Assembly (NCBI GenBank): GCA_963930655.1
Contig: OZ005605.1
Coordinates: 16,313,501 to 16,377,500 of the forward strand
DNA length: 64,000 bases
Reading direction: 5' to 3'
From: Myrica gale
Taxonomy: Eukaryota > Streptophyta > Magnoliopsida > Fagales > Myricaceae
The position numbers and the translations under genes were made by a program. Below are positions 45,207 to 55,646 of the stretch, piece by piece. The notes under the pieces are model-generated. The model was not told the origin of the DNA. It worked only from the letters and a program-made list of their open reading frames with translations, and did no database searches. Positions within the stretch are counted from its first letter, which is position 1. Every line of letters begins with the position of its first letter.

Positions 45207-46640
45207 GGCGTGGGCAAGACCTTGACAGTTTTAGAATAGTACGGTCATGGCAAGATGGGGGTAAGGTTCGGCCCGCCTCCTCAGTCATACTATCCAAAGT
45301 ATCATCACCAGAATTACCTGAACCGTGACTCCTCTGCAGTGATACCGCGCATTGCCCCTCCAGAGCTTTTCCTTTACACCTCTTTGACAAGGCCACGGAT
45401 CTGGCTCTCTTCCGAGAATTTTTCACCCACGAGGCAAGAGCTTGGTTCTCATCCCCTACGAAGGTCGAAGTTATTTCGGGAACTTCTGGTTTTGTCCTGT
45501 GTTTTTTCGAATTCTCATTGAGCAAATTGAGAGCTTCCAATTTCTTTCCAATGGAGGGACTAGTACTTCTCAAGCCCAACCTATAATTACCCATCCATAA
45601 CCCTTTTCCTTTTCGCCCCAGCCCTTTAGCCTTGTAAGTGATTTTAGAAGGCCCACCCAGCCCATCTGCCATACCTTTACCCAAAGTGTCTTCAGCGTTA
45701 AGGGTCATAGGGGCCTAAAGGTCCACCTTAGTTGCAATAACTGGCTTAAAAGAAAGGCACAATGGCTTGGATGCTTCGATAAGAACCTTGACTCGAATAA
45801 ACTGTGTCACCCAAACATGCTTCTGAGATCGAAAATCAGCCTTTAACTCCTTACTAGCACTACTCGCCGCCCAGCCTGCTTTTGCCTTGGTTGTCTGTCC
45901 TATTGGTAGTCCATGAACCTGGACCCAAATGGGGAACACAGAAAAATCGACCTCCAAAATGGTCTCACCCTGCTCCAGCGTTTTAACACCAAAGAGAACA
46001 CTTTGATGTTCTATGGAGATTGAACCATAACTCGTTGCTTGCTTTCCACCAAAGGAAATGTGAATATGAATCTATCATCATCCACCTCTTCCATCATCAA
46101 ATCCTTTACAAAGTGCCAAGCACGATAAATGGCTCCCCTTAAACCAGCCTTATTGAAAGGTTTCTCTTATATCATCTTTCCCACCAGAACCAGAGTTATA
46201 CCCCTCCCTCTTCAACCTCATCCACGGCCTCTAAAAACTCCTCATCAAGCCACTCTTGACACGCATCACCTGCGGCTCCTGAAGATTCACCCATGGTAAT
46301 CACCAACCCAAGAACGAGCAAGCACGCGAGCCTAGACCCCACCAGCCTCTTTAGCGAGAACAAAATGCCCAGGAAAAGAACAAAGATAGAAAAAGGCCAA
46401 CACTCTGGAAAATTCAACACAATAAGTGCAACACCACCCACCCATGAGAGCACAAAAATCAACCACTGATCTAACACCACGTAGCCTGATCAGAATTTCA
46501 TTCGAAAAGGTCGCCTATGACCTAGCAAAGGAGCCCAAGGCTTCGGCAGACTCCCAAAAGGGAGTAACGAAGTCACTGTACTAAGAGCATTTTTCGGAAA
46601 AGACACCCCTGGACTAGAGAGCTCAAGAAGCAAAGTCTAT

Positions 46641-46991
46641 TAGCTACACAATTAATCATTTGCAACGTCATTGTTTTGGATTTAACAGATGGTTTGGATC
46701 CCCGCTTGAGTCATCTGCATACATCATATGTACGCCTTAATTGGTTGTGTCCTTTAGCATTCAACAAACAAAGACAACGAAGAGAAAAATATCCTTAATT
46801 ATCTTGTGCACGTGCCAGAAAATGGCATCGAAATAGATAAATCATTGATTATATTGCAAATAACATGTTCAGCACTCACCTCTGAACTCGCTGCTGATTT
46901 CGGACATGACAACAAAGAAGTGAGACCTGCTGCCATCTGTCTTTACACAGGAGTAATTTTTTTATATACCATAAAATATTATGAGAAACGA
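46641..46991. other. Spacer between the LINE and the Ty3 element
   Basis: AT-rich, no gene recognised. It ends GAAACGA directly before the TGGAAAA start of the Ty3 LTR. Confidence 0.4.
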
Positions 46992-48040
46992 TGGAAAATG
47001 AATTTTTCCTTACTAAAAAAGCCTATAATCTGAGGCCCAAAATAGTGAGACAAGGATCAGCCCATTCGATATGGTATGTGCCCTTCAGTGATTGGAGGTC
47101 CATAAAAGAGCCTAACATCGATGATTTAATGGGTAAAGAAGCTCACGTAAGAAACTATAATTATTTTATGTTTACTCACTGACTGATGGTCGAGAAAGCA
47201 AAAGGGAAAGGAAAGGGTCAGTTGACTTAAGCCATCAGAGGGGACCAATTCTGACAAATGCCGACCTTTGATAAAAGGTAGATGAGATGGAAAATGTCTA
47301 ATAGAGGCCAAGCCCCAACAAGCCCTGGCCCAGACGACAAAAACGGAGGATAACTAGAAGAAGAAAGGGGCGAAGAAGGTACGCACATTCTCTATGATAC
47401 TCTCTCTCACTGGTAATCTAACCAGAAAACAAAAGATATAGAAAATGATGACTAACAATGGCATCAGAGAAATCCCTCTACGGGGAGGACCCTGAGTCAT
47501 AGCTTGTTTATTTTGCTTGTAAGAGGAATGAGGAGAGCTTGAACTTTTCAACCCATCCTAGGTGCTGGACTTCAAGTCTAGCTTTCTCGGGCTCTTGGCC
47601 CAGTGGATACTGTGATAGGCCGATTAAGAATGACTTCATCAGTTGGCGTCGTCTGTGAGAAATCTATATTCTATTATACTTATATTACCAGTTGTAGTAA
47701 CTCTTTTTATTTGATACTATATGTCATTAACTGACTTGGTGGCACCAGAAGAATCACGGATCAAGTATTTAGAAGCTCTAATGGAAAATAAAAGGTCAAT
47801 ACCCCACGTCCAGACGACATAACCATTGCAGAGTCTAGAGCTAGAGGTGAATAAAGTGGTGAAGATGGGCCATCACTTGATGAGAAGGCTAAGCAAGTGT
47901 TGCGTCAGTTCATGTGGCTGGGGATGAAGTCTTTTGCATGGAGTCATAGAGATATGAAAGGGGTCGCTCCCTCAGTGATGATGCATCGACTCAATGTCGA
48001 CCCAGCTAGGACGCTGGTCAGACAAAAAGGAAGGGTCTGA

Positions 48041-48760
48041 GTGCCTGAAAAGAGCAAAGTGATAGCCACAAATGTTCACAAACTATTAGAGGTAGGATTT
48101 ATAAGAGAAGTAGCTTATCTTGACTGGTTGGCTAATGTAGTCTTGGTTCCTAAATCTAATGGACAATGGCGGATGTGCATGAATTTCACTGATCTTAATA
48201 AGGCTTGCCGGAAAGATAGTTATCATTTGCCTAGGATTGACATGTTATTTGATTCCACGGCTGTGTATGAGTTTCTTTTCTTTCCTAGACGCATTTTTGG
48301 CTATAACCAAATAAAGATGCACCCTGTAGACCAATAAAAGACCTCTTTTATAACTGATAAGGGGCTTTATTATTACCTGGTTATGCCACTCAGTTTAAAA
48401 AATGTTAGTGCTACCTACCAGAGATTGGTGAACGTTGTGTTTAAAAAGTAAATTGGTAGAAATATAGAGGTCTATGTAGTTGAAATGCTCGTGAAAAGCA
48501 GACAAAAGAAGTGGCATCTTAAAGAACTGGTTGAGACCTTTGATACCCTAAACCGTTATGACATGAAGTTAAACCCTGCCAAATGTGCTTTCGGTTTATC
48601 CTCTGGAAAGTTCCTATGATTCATGTTTTCAAAGAGAGGGATTGAGGCTGACCTAAAAAAGATTGAAGTAATCTTACGGCTTAGGCCGCCTACCAATCGA
48701 AAGGAATTGTAGAGATTAACAGGGCAGGTTGTAGCCCTAAATCGTTTTATCTCATGATCC
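48041..48760 (+). pseudogene. Ty3 reverse transcriptase fragment
   Basis: Starts in the region preceding the RT domain (PEKSKVIATNVHKLLEVGFI) and runs through NGQWRMCMNFTDLNKACRKD, SYHLPRIDMLFDS and GYNQIKMHP. After a stop it continues KTSFITDKGLYYYLVMPLS. Several in-frame stops and the loss of the catalytic DD pair make it inactive. The upstream gag/protease region is deleted: the sequence passes within about 300 bases from the primer-binding site to the pre-RT region. Confidence 0.88.
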
Positions 48761-48829
48761 ACAAAGAGTTGCCTACCTTTATTCTAAATCTTGCGGAAAA
48801 GCTTCACCTAGGAAGTGGAATGTACCACA

Positions 48830-49177
48830 TAGGGCTGAATAAAATCGGACCGCAGACCGGACCGGACCAGAAAATAGGATCGGATTTGCGGTTCGGTCCG
48901 GTTTTATTTTTTAAAATGCGGTTCGGTCCGGTCCTCTTTTTTTTAAAATGCGGTCCGGACTGCATTTATTAATATAAATAAAAAATATTTTTTATATTTT
49001 TAATACAAATAATAAACTTAAAACGTTTAATTTTAATCTAAACTAAAACTCTACATTTTATATGTCCTTCCCCCTTTGAAATTAACCTAAAAAATTGAAA
49101 CCGGACCGGACCACTTATAAGTGGTCCGGTCTGGTCCTCTATTTTAGGAGGACCGGATATCCGGTTGTTCAGCCCTA
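48830..49177. mobile_element. hAT-type MITE with CCGGTCCGG repeats, nested in the Ty3 pol
   Basis: Begins TAGGGCTGAATAAAATCGG and ends CCGGTTGTTCAGCCCTA. It shares the CGGTCCGG subterminal motifs and core (TAAACTTAAAACGTTTAATT) with the copies at 38-40 kb. The flanking 8-mers (GTACCACA and GTAACCGG) match only partly. It interrupts pol just before the RNase H region, so it inserted after the Ty3 element. Confidence 0.88.
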
Positions 49178-49950
49178 GTAACCGGGCTTTAGAATCACTC
49201 AAGACGTACTTGGCCCAATCTTTCATTCTCAACCAGCTTGTGCTTGGCGAGTTATTATACGTGTATTTAGCAGCTAGCAAGTATTCTATAAGTTCAATCC
49301 TAGTCCGGAAAGAACAGAAGGTTCAGAAGCCGATGTACTATGTCAGCCAAGCCCTAAGAGGAGCAGAGATGAGGCATCCATTTATGGAAAAAATTGCGTG
49401 GAGCCTGATGGTAACTACACAAAAACTGCATCCTTATTTTCAATCTCATACCATTTGCATAATTATTGACCTACCCCAGAGGAAAGTGCTACAGAAGCCT
49501 GATGCTTTAGGACGCTTAATCCAATGGTCCCTCGAGTTAAATGAATTCGACATATCTTATTTCCCTCGTACAACTATAAAATGACAGGTTGTTGGTGATT
49601 TCTTTCAAAACTTTGTTGAGGACTCAACTCCTGCTGAAGATGATGACCCATACATCTATGGAAAACATGGAATATGCATGTGGATGGCTCTTCAAACAGA
49701 ACAGCCAATGGAATCAGAGTGGTTCTTACTTCCCCATAAAGGGTGGAGATTGAATACACCCTACGTTTCGATTTCTCGACCACTAATTATGAAGCTTTAC
49801 TGGTTGTCTTTATCATTGCAAGTATGATGGGGCCAGACGGAATACACGCCTGGAGTGATTCTCAATTGGTTCTCAATCAAATTCTGGGAGATTATATTGC
49901 AAAGAAAGAGCGAATGTGGGAGTATTTTGTCCAAATAGAGACTTGAGGCA
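49165..49950 (+). pseudogene. Ty3 RNase H fragments (two domains)
   Basis: First piece (49180-49584): KYSISSILVRKEQKVQKPMY and YVSQALRGAEMRHPFMEKIA, the LTR-element RNase H. Second piece (49743-49946): TTNYEALLVVFIIASMMG and IHAWSDSQLVLNQILGDY, a plant RVT_3-type RNase H. The dual RNase H arrangement is typical of the Tat lineage and supports that placement. Confidence 0.85.
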
Positions 49951-50279
49951 TGCCTTTGATACGTTCGAGCTTATGTTGGTACCTCGGGAGCAAAATGAAA
50001 AGGCCGATCACCTAGCTCACCTACCCTCAAATCCGAAGTTGGACATGGTGAATGGCATACCTGAAGGGGTGATAGTGTGCCCTTCCTCTTTGAATCGGGA
50101 AGGTCGGTACCTATTATGCCAAGTGGACTCAATAGAATGGTGGATGGCACCTATCTTTGCTTACCTTACCGATGGTACTCTCCCGCAAGAGCGGGACAAA
50201 GATTGGTGAATTTGCAAGTGGTCCTCCTGGTATATACTAAGGCAGGGAATATTGTATAAGAAGAGCTTCACACTCCTGC

Positions 50280-50860
50280 TCCTACAATATTTTCACGATG
50301 GATAAGTCATCTATGTGCTGCAAGATATACATTAAGGCATGTGCGGTAATCACTCAGGACACCGGGCTTTGTCCCATAAAGCACTGAGAGCTGGATACTT
50401 CTTGTCTACCACGCTACGAAACGCCAAAGAGGTGGTGCGAACATGTGATGATTACCAACAACATGCTGACATGTCGAAGAGACCATCTAAGCAGATGACT
50501 CCCATCAGCTCACCCTGTCCCTTCGCACAATTGGGGATAGACATAGTGGTGTTGTTTCCTCAGGCAAAAGGGCAAGTAAAATTCCTGATTGTGGCTATTG
50601 ATTATTTTACCAAATGGGTAGAAGTCGAGACCTTTCCTACGATCACGGAAGTATGGATTTAGGGTTTTGTGTGGAGGAATATCATTTGTTGATTTGGCCT
50701 CCTTGGGTGATTATATCACACAACGATCAACAATTTAATAACCACCTCTTCAGGTTCTTTTGCTATGACAATGATGAGTTGTTGGGAATGAAACTAGATC
50801 TGGTGGAAGAACTTCGTAACAGATTCTCAATTCGAAACATCGTCTAACAAAATCAAGTTA
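50280..50860 (+). pseudogene. Ty3 integrase fragment
   Basis: Contains GHRALSHKALRAGYF (zinc-binding region), CDDYQQHADM and LGIDIVVLFPQAKGQVKFLI, followed by VAIDYFTKWVEVE, the integrase core. It then decays through stops, with remnants to about 51095. Confidence 0.85.
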
Positions 50861-51113
50861 TGTGATATTATAATGCGAAAGTCCAACCTTGGCAGTTTGA
50901 GTGGGGGACTTGTCTTATGGAAACCCTTTCCTACCAATGTGGACACTCAAGAAGGGAAGTTGCATGCAAAATGAGAAAGACCCTACAAAGTTACTAGGGA
51001 GCGAAGGAGAGATACCTTTCACTTGGAGGATCTAGATGGCAAAGCGCCCCCATATACTTGGAATATTGACCATCTCAAAAGTTATTATCAATAAATGTCA
51101 TATTTACTTTTAA

Positions 51114-51640
51114 ATGAAGTCTAAAAAAAGAAAGATAGAGGAAAAGGCAGGAGCTCTCAGGCTCTGGATTTGTGAGATGGAAGGAGCCCTCGGTCCCTGG
51201 ATTTATGAGATGGTAGGAGCCCTTCTGCCCTGGATTGTGAAAGATGACTATTTTCCACTCGTGTCTAGAAAAAAGGCAGCAACTCTCGGGCCCTAGATTA
51301 ATGCAAAGGGGCAGGAGCCCTCGGGCCCTGAATTTATGAGATGGCAGGAGCCCTTGTGCCTGGATTGTGAAAGATGATTATTTGACACTGTTGCCCAGAA
51401 AAAAAAGGAGCTCTCGGGCCCTGGATGTATGACAGATGACTATTTGGCACTCGTGCCCAGAAAAGAAAAAGGTAAGAGCTCTCGGGCCCTGAATTTATGA
51501 AAAAAAGCAGAAGTCCTCGAGCCCTAGATTTATGAGATGGTAGGAGCCCTCGTACCATGGATTGTGAAAGATGACTAGTTGGCACTCGTGCCCAGACAAG
51601 AAAAAGGTAGGAGCCCTCAATCCCGAGATTACGTATGGAT
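51114..51640. repeat. Minisatellite of GGAGCCCTCGGGCCCTGGATTT units in the Ty3 element
   Basis: Degenerate tandem units built on GGAGCCCTCGGGCCCTGGAT and TTATGAGATGGTAG. They alternate with a second module, TGTGAAAGATGACTATTTGG then CACTCGTGCCCAGAAAAG. At least four of these compound units are present. They lie between the integrase end and the antisense ORF region. Confidence 0.88.
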
Positions 51641-52211
51641 TGATGCCTTCATATAGAATAGCAGAAACATTTCATATAGAACAAAAGACATATATTACAT
51701 CAAATGATGGTCATTAATATGGAAAAAGTAGTACAATTCATAAAACCCCCAGCAAATAGGACATCTGTAGGGGGTCACCTTCATTATTGATTGGCTCATC
51801 ATAATGATCTTCGTCCGCGTCAACCCAATCATCCCAAGGGTTATTCTACGACACTGTTGGGGTCATCCTAGGTATCATACCAGTCCCCCTGGGGTCGGGG
51901 TTGTAACATTCTTCTGGCCTAGTACAGGATTTCGGTAGAATATAAGCATAGTCAAAAAAGTGAGAGGCCCTTCTGTTATAAGAAGTCTTGAAAATCTCCA
52001 AAATCTCAGACCTCATCCTTCAAAAATCGGGGAGGGAAAGGAGGATCCTATGACTATAAAGAAGGGTTGCGGATTAGGGCAAATGTCATTTCCTTCCAGC
52101 ACCCGAGTAACACAAGCAGCACAAGCCCCTCTGAAAATACCCCTATTGCTTGATGTAATGATGTCTTGATTATAAGCGGCCCGTCGAAAGCTTCCCAACG
52201 GAGAATCAGCA

Positions 52212-52496
52212 TTAACCCCTAAATCCTCTTAAGAATGGGATCTCATTGTTCTCGCTCTTGAGGAAGCATCGGAGGCATCTTGTGAAGGCTCCATCTCTTT
52301 GAGAACAAGGAGGAAACCTCTCAACCATTACCCTAATCAACAACGAGGTATTATAAACCCAGTCCCTACACAGACTGCAGGTTTCTGCAAGTCCCAACAA
52401 AGCAGTAGGGTGAGATTCCAGCAAAGAGGTTAGGATTATGGAGACCAACTGAAAGGGCAGGTTGAATAACAAGCAAGGAAGATCGACAGTATCCAC
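52212..52496 (-). CDS. F-box-like ORF on the strand opposite to Ty3 pol (second, weaker)
   Basis: 94-residue ORF: LPFQLVSIILTSLLESHPTA, LLGLAETCSLCRDWVYNTSL, then IRVMVERFPPCSQRDGAF. The LP...V..IL..L......LL.L...C..CR..... layout is F-box-like and resembles the stronger ORF at 53.6-54.2 kb. Further downstream on the same strand, other frames read SEILEIFKTSYNRRASHFFD and CTRPEECYNPDPRGTGM, possibly its decayed C-terminal part. The F-box call is tentative. Confidence 0.4.
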   Translation of the reverse strand: MDTVDLPCLLFNLPFQLVSIILTSLLESHPTALLGLAETCSLCRDWVYNTSLLIRVMVERFPPCSQRDGAFTRCLRCFLKSENNEIPFLRGFRG

Positions 52497-53043
52497 GGGG
52501 ACGTGGGAGAAATAAAAAAGGATGCAAAGGGGCGGATAAAGCTTGAAAATATGGAAAGAGAAGAGAATAAGGCGCGGAGTGAGTCAAGAGAGCTAGGTCA
52601 ATTTGTAAGCTCATTCTTGACGTTTGGAAGTCCAAAGAACTTCAAGATAGGATGTGTTACGAGAACTAGGTCTACTAAATATGGTCATTGATTATGATGC
52701 AGTGCTTCAGGCTTTTTGAAGAGTTTATTTATGAACCAGAGGTTAGGCATCATGTCAAAACTGAAAGTGTCAAACGTTACGTATACTCCAGAAGTTAAGG
52801 AACGACATACATAAAAAAATGAGAGGAAGAAGACAAGAGAGTAGTAGTAGAATCACATAGAAGAAGTCCACAAATATGTACACATTAAACATCTTTTGCA
52901 TGTCGTAGAGGAGAGGAGAGGTAGGAAGTTCGATGGCTTATCTATTCAGTACGTGTTGGCTCACGCTCGCTTTACAAAAGTTTGCATGTGGAAGGCAGAA
53001 AAGGAAAACAAAAAAAGGAGGTACAATCATAGTTAGCTCCATA

Positions 53044-53494
53044 AGTATGAGCAAAATATCAAATTGGTACCCCTAATTATCAATTCAGCGATTTGAGACA
53101 CATAACTTTTGAAAATCATCAATTCACACCCCCCATCTAAATTAGACGTTAAATCTGATGAAAAATTATGGAAAATAACCAAAATGCCCCTCCAAGATAA
53201 AATTATTAAAAATAAAGAATGATATTTTTAAAAAAAATAATGTTTTTTTACATAAAACTATTGAAATTCTATTTCAATACTCTATTTATTTTTAATTTAT
53301 TTCTTAAATTTTTATTATTCTTATTTATTTATTTAAATTTAGTCTTGGAGGGCATTTCGGTCATTTTGCATAATTTTTCGTCACATTTAATGTATAATTT
53401 AGACTGAGGGCATGAATTGATGATTTTCAAAAGTTATGGATCTCAAATCGCCGAATTGATAATTAGAGGTACCGATTTGATGTTTGCTCATACT
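53044..53494. mobile_element. Long-TIR hairpin MITE with TA target duplication
   Basis: The halves are inverted copies of about 150 bases. The left starts AGTATGAGCAAAATATC and the right, reverse complemented, starts AGTATGAGCAAACATC. TA flanks both ends (53042-53043 and 53495-53496). The core is AT-rich. It lies inside the Ty3 element between the two antisense F-box-like ORFs. Confidence 0.85.
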
Positions 53495-53571
53495 TACTGG
53501 GCTAACAATGACTTTACCCAAAAAAATCAAAACAAATAACACAATCTTCCTGATTATCTAATACCCAATGT

Positions 53572-54260
53572 TTACACGAGAAAGGAAGAATTGAAGTTCC
53601 TAGCTAGCCCGGCAGGGAAGACAGAGGGCGAAACGCAGGGATGAAGAACCATACAACCGGCAACATAGGATGATGAGACATACAACCCTGCACACAGACT
53701 AGGGGCTTGCCTCCCTTCAATAATGGCAGAGTCACGACATGATTCATGAAATACTACGATGGCCCCCGTTCGCTCCCATTGAATGTTGTAGGGGTCCAAT
53801 CGATGTTTAAGGGCATCCAGTTTCTCCCACACCTCGCAATCTATCTCATCCTTGAGCATGTTTAACATGCACTCAATGTAAATGGCACGAGGGCACTAGA
53901 TTTGACTAGCCCAAATGATCATTCGTTCTCCCACAGAATAGTTAGTTTTGAGCGTAAATGCTAACTCCACCTCTTCAAGATAGAGAACATCAGGGTTCTC
54001 ACACCATAGTAGGGTTGTAATAAAGTCCTTCACCGGCTGGCTCCGGTCTTCACTAAGGGGAAACTCCTCAAACTTGATGCTTTGAAGCACTGGAGGTGAC
54101 TTGGCTACCTCCTGACATTTAGAGTTCACCTTCAATAATTTAAAATACTCTTCCACGTCATTATCTTGTACTACCCGGGAGAAAATATTTGTTAGTACTT
54201 CGGGCGGAAGGTCCAAAAGAGAAGGTAGCGTTAGAGTAGTCCTTTTCCTTTTCTACCTGA
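53572..54260 (-). pseudogene. F-box-like gene antisense to Ty3 pol
   Basis: Between pol and the 3' LTR, on the minus strand. The N-terminus reads LPSLLDLPPEVLTNIFSRV, then NDVEEYFKLLKVNSKCQEVA, SPPVLQSIKFEEFPLSEDRS and FITTLLWCENPDVLYLEEVE. This matches the F-box pattern and the following repeat region of plant F-box proteins of the At2g35280 type. One TAG interrupts the frame near 53895, after which the same frame continues CPRAIYIECMLNMLKDEIDC to 53572. No convincing ATG was found, and a TAG lies upstream near 54253. Plant F-box proteins bind SKP1 and bring substrates to SCF ubiquitin ligases. Tat-lineage elements are known to carry extra antisense ORFs here, so this may be an element gene rather than a chance host fragment. 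Confidence 0.65.
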
Positions 54261-54508
54261 TCCCAGAGAGAGGCATAAGGTGGGATTGATAGAAGGAAGA
54301 GTAGCCAAATAGGGAAATGTTGGTGGATCAAAGGAATGAGAGCCCAGATCTTAGTAAGTAAGGGCGTGGTGGAAGACCCGATGGATAGTTTTCAAAGGAA
54401 AAGATGTTGAAGTGATGGTTAATGTGTTAAAGGAATTGATTGGTCCTACTGCGACGTCATAATATTCTTCTGGCCTAGTTAATCGCCCATCAGAATAGGG
54501 GCTACTGA

Positions 54509-54740
54509 TGGAAAAAAATTTCTTACCACAAAAGCCCATAATCTAAGGTCCAAAATAGTGAGACAAGGATCAGCTCATTCGTTGTGGTATGTACCCTTCA
54601 GTGATTGGAGGTCCATAAAAGATCCTGAAATCAATGATTTATCGGGTAAAGAAGCCCACGAAAGAAACTATAATTATTCTATGTTTACACACTAACTGGT
54701 GATCAAGAAAGCATAAGGGAAAAGGAAAGGGTCAGTCGAC
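54509..54740 (+). repeat. 3' LTR of the Ty3 element, truncated
   Basis: Matches 46992-47220 closely (CAAAATAGTGAGACAAGGAT, TTCAGTGATTGGAGGTCC, AAGAAACTATAATTATT). After about 54740 the similarity ends in unrelated GC-rich sequence, so the rest of the LTR and the target duplication are lost. Confidence 0.88.
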
Positions 54741-54897
54741 CGCCCGGGGTGGATCCCCCCTCCCTCTGGTCACCCAGAACTAGGTGAAGGATTTTTTTTG
54801 GAAACGTATTAAAGAAAATAGGATTCAAGATACAAGTACAAAAATGAATAACCCCAACAAAAATGGAATATTTTAATGTATTGTTTTGTATCGTTTT

Positions 54898-54947
54898 GGC
54901 GACATGGCCAAACGGTAAGGCGGGGGACTACAAATCCTTTTTCTATA
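54898..54947 (+). pseudogene. Organelle-type trnC (tRNA-Cys) fragment
   Basis: GGCGACATGGCCAAACGGTA and AGGCGGGGGACTACAAATCC match the 5' two thirds of plant plastid trnC-GCA. The anticodon position reads ACA instead of GCA. After CTTTTTC the T-arm and acceptor 3' strand are missing. It is therefore a dead fragment, probably transferred from plastid or mitochondrial DNA. Confidence 0.75.
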
Positions 54948-55640
54948 CTATATATCTGGTGTGGAAGCCGGCCAACATTTCTATTGGCAAAAAAGAGGTT
55001 TTCAAGTCTAATAAAGAAAATAAAGCAATTATTTATTGGATCAGAAATCCAAATTTGAATTTGATATGGATAAAAGAGGTGGAGGGGAGTTCCTCCTCCC
55101 CCGTTGGCCAGAGAATCCCCACTCCACCTTGAAATGATTAGGTTCCTTATCCTTTATATATATATATATATATATAATTATTTATTTTTTAAAATTAATT
55201 TTAGATTTATTTTTTATTTTTTAAAAAATATATTTTAATAACACGTGTCATATTGCGATTGGATGAGATGAATTTTCCATTAAATATGTCTAACGGCGTT
55301 AGGTCGAGTAAGTTTTGATACTAAAATGACAAACTGAGTGAGCATTTTTAAATTTTTTAAAACTTAATGAGTTTTTTAAAAATGCATTAAAACCTAGTGT
55401 GTGATTTTTAAATTTTCCTGAAAAATTTGCGAAAATATTAAAATTAAAATTTAAAATAATAATAATAATAAAGAGAACAAGAAATGCCAAAAAAACAGTT
55501 TTAAAAATTTTAAGAATCCTCAATAAATAGAAAAAGAAATATCATGCACCCCTAGAAAAAGATCTCCATTATTGGTCTTAGAACATTAGGTGTTTGTTAA
55601 ACCATAAAGTGGGAAATTCTGTAATATTAATGCATCCTGC
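54948..55640. other. AT-rich spacer with (TA)n repeat
   Basis: Contains a TATATA run at about 55157-55180 and AT-rich sequence full of stops. No gene recognised. Part may be organelle-derived along with the trnC fragment. Confidence 0.4.
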
Positions 55641-55646
55641 AAGATG

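Larger units (their letters stand above)
40931..46640 (-). mobile_element. Degenerate L1-type LINE retrotransposon
   Basis: Minus-strand non-LTR element with the standard plant order. ORF1 starts at 46294 (MGESSGAAGDACQEW) with a DUF4283 region (KPFNKAGLRGAIYRAW) and a zinc-knuckle-type stretch (FPIWVQVHGLPIGQTTKA). The endonuclease is at 44694-45206 (CIAETK, SDFNALFGQH, FTWCNG). The reverse transcriptase spans about 42294-44038 with the catalytic motif FADDIMIF near 43190. A zf-RVT domain is at 41401-42003 (FQCPLCRSVPEDTLHLLVHC). RNase H runs down to about 40985 (VSRKCNLQAHFLAGRAA). An A-rich 3' end is at about 40931. Multiple frame changes and stops break ORF2, and a 190-bp stretch of the RT is duplicated. 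Not active. Confidence 0.92.
46992..54740 (+). mobile_element. Degenerate Ty3/gypsy LTR retrotransposon, Tat-like lineage
   Basis: The left LTR begins TGGAAAATG at 46992 and runs to about 47640. A matching copy begins TGGAAAAAAA at 54509 and is readable to about 54740, where it breaks off. A primer-binding-like site TTGGCGTCGTCTGTGAGAAA (a variant of the TGGCGCCGTCTGTGGGAA hallmark) lies at about 47643. Pol remnants on the plus strand: reverse transcriptase about 47900-48780 (FIREVAYLDWLANVVLVPKS, MNFTDLNKACRKDSYHLPRI), RNase H domains at 49180-49950 and integrase at about 50300-50660. The YVDD site has decayed to YVVE and there are many stops. Gag and protease are missing. A hAT MITE, tandem repeats and antisense F-box-like ORFs lie inside. 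Confidence 0.9.

Noticed and set aside
44907..45521. Plus-strand ORFs opposite the LINE
   Set aside because: Shadows of the minus-strand endonuclease and ORF1 frames.
54898..54970. Functional tRNA-Cys gene
   Set aside because: The T-arm and 3' acceptor strand are missing and the anticodon is altered.
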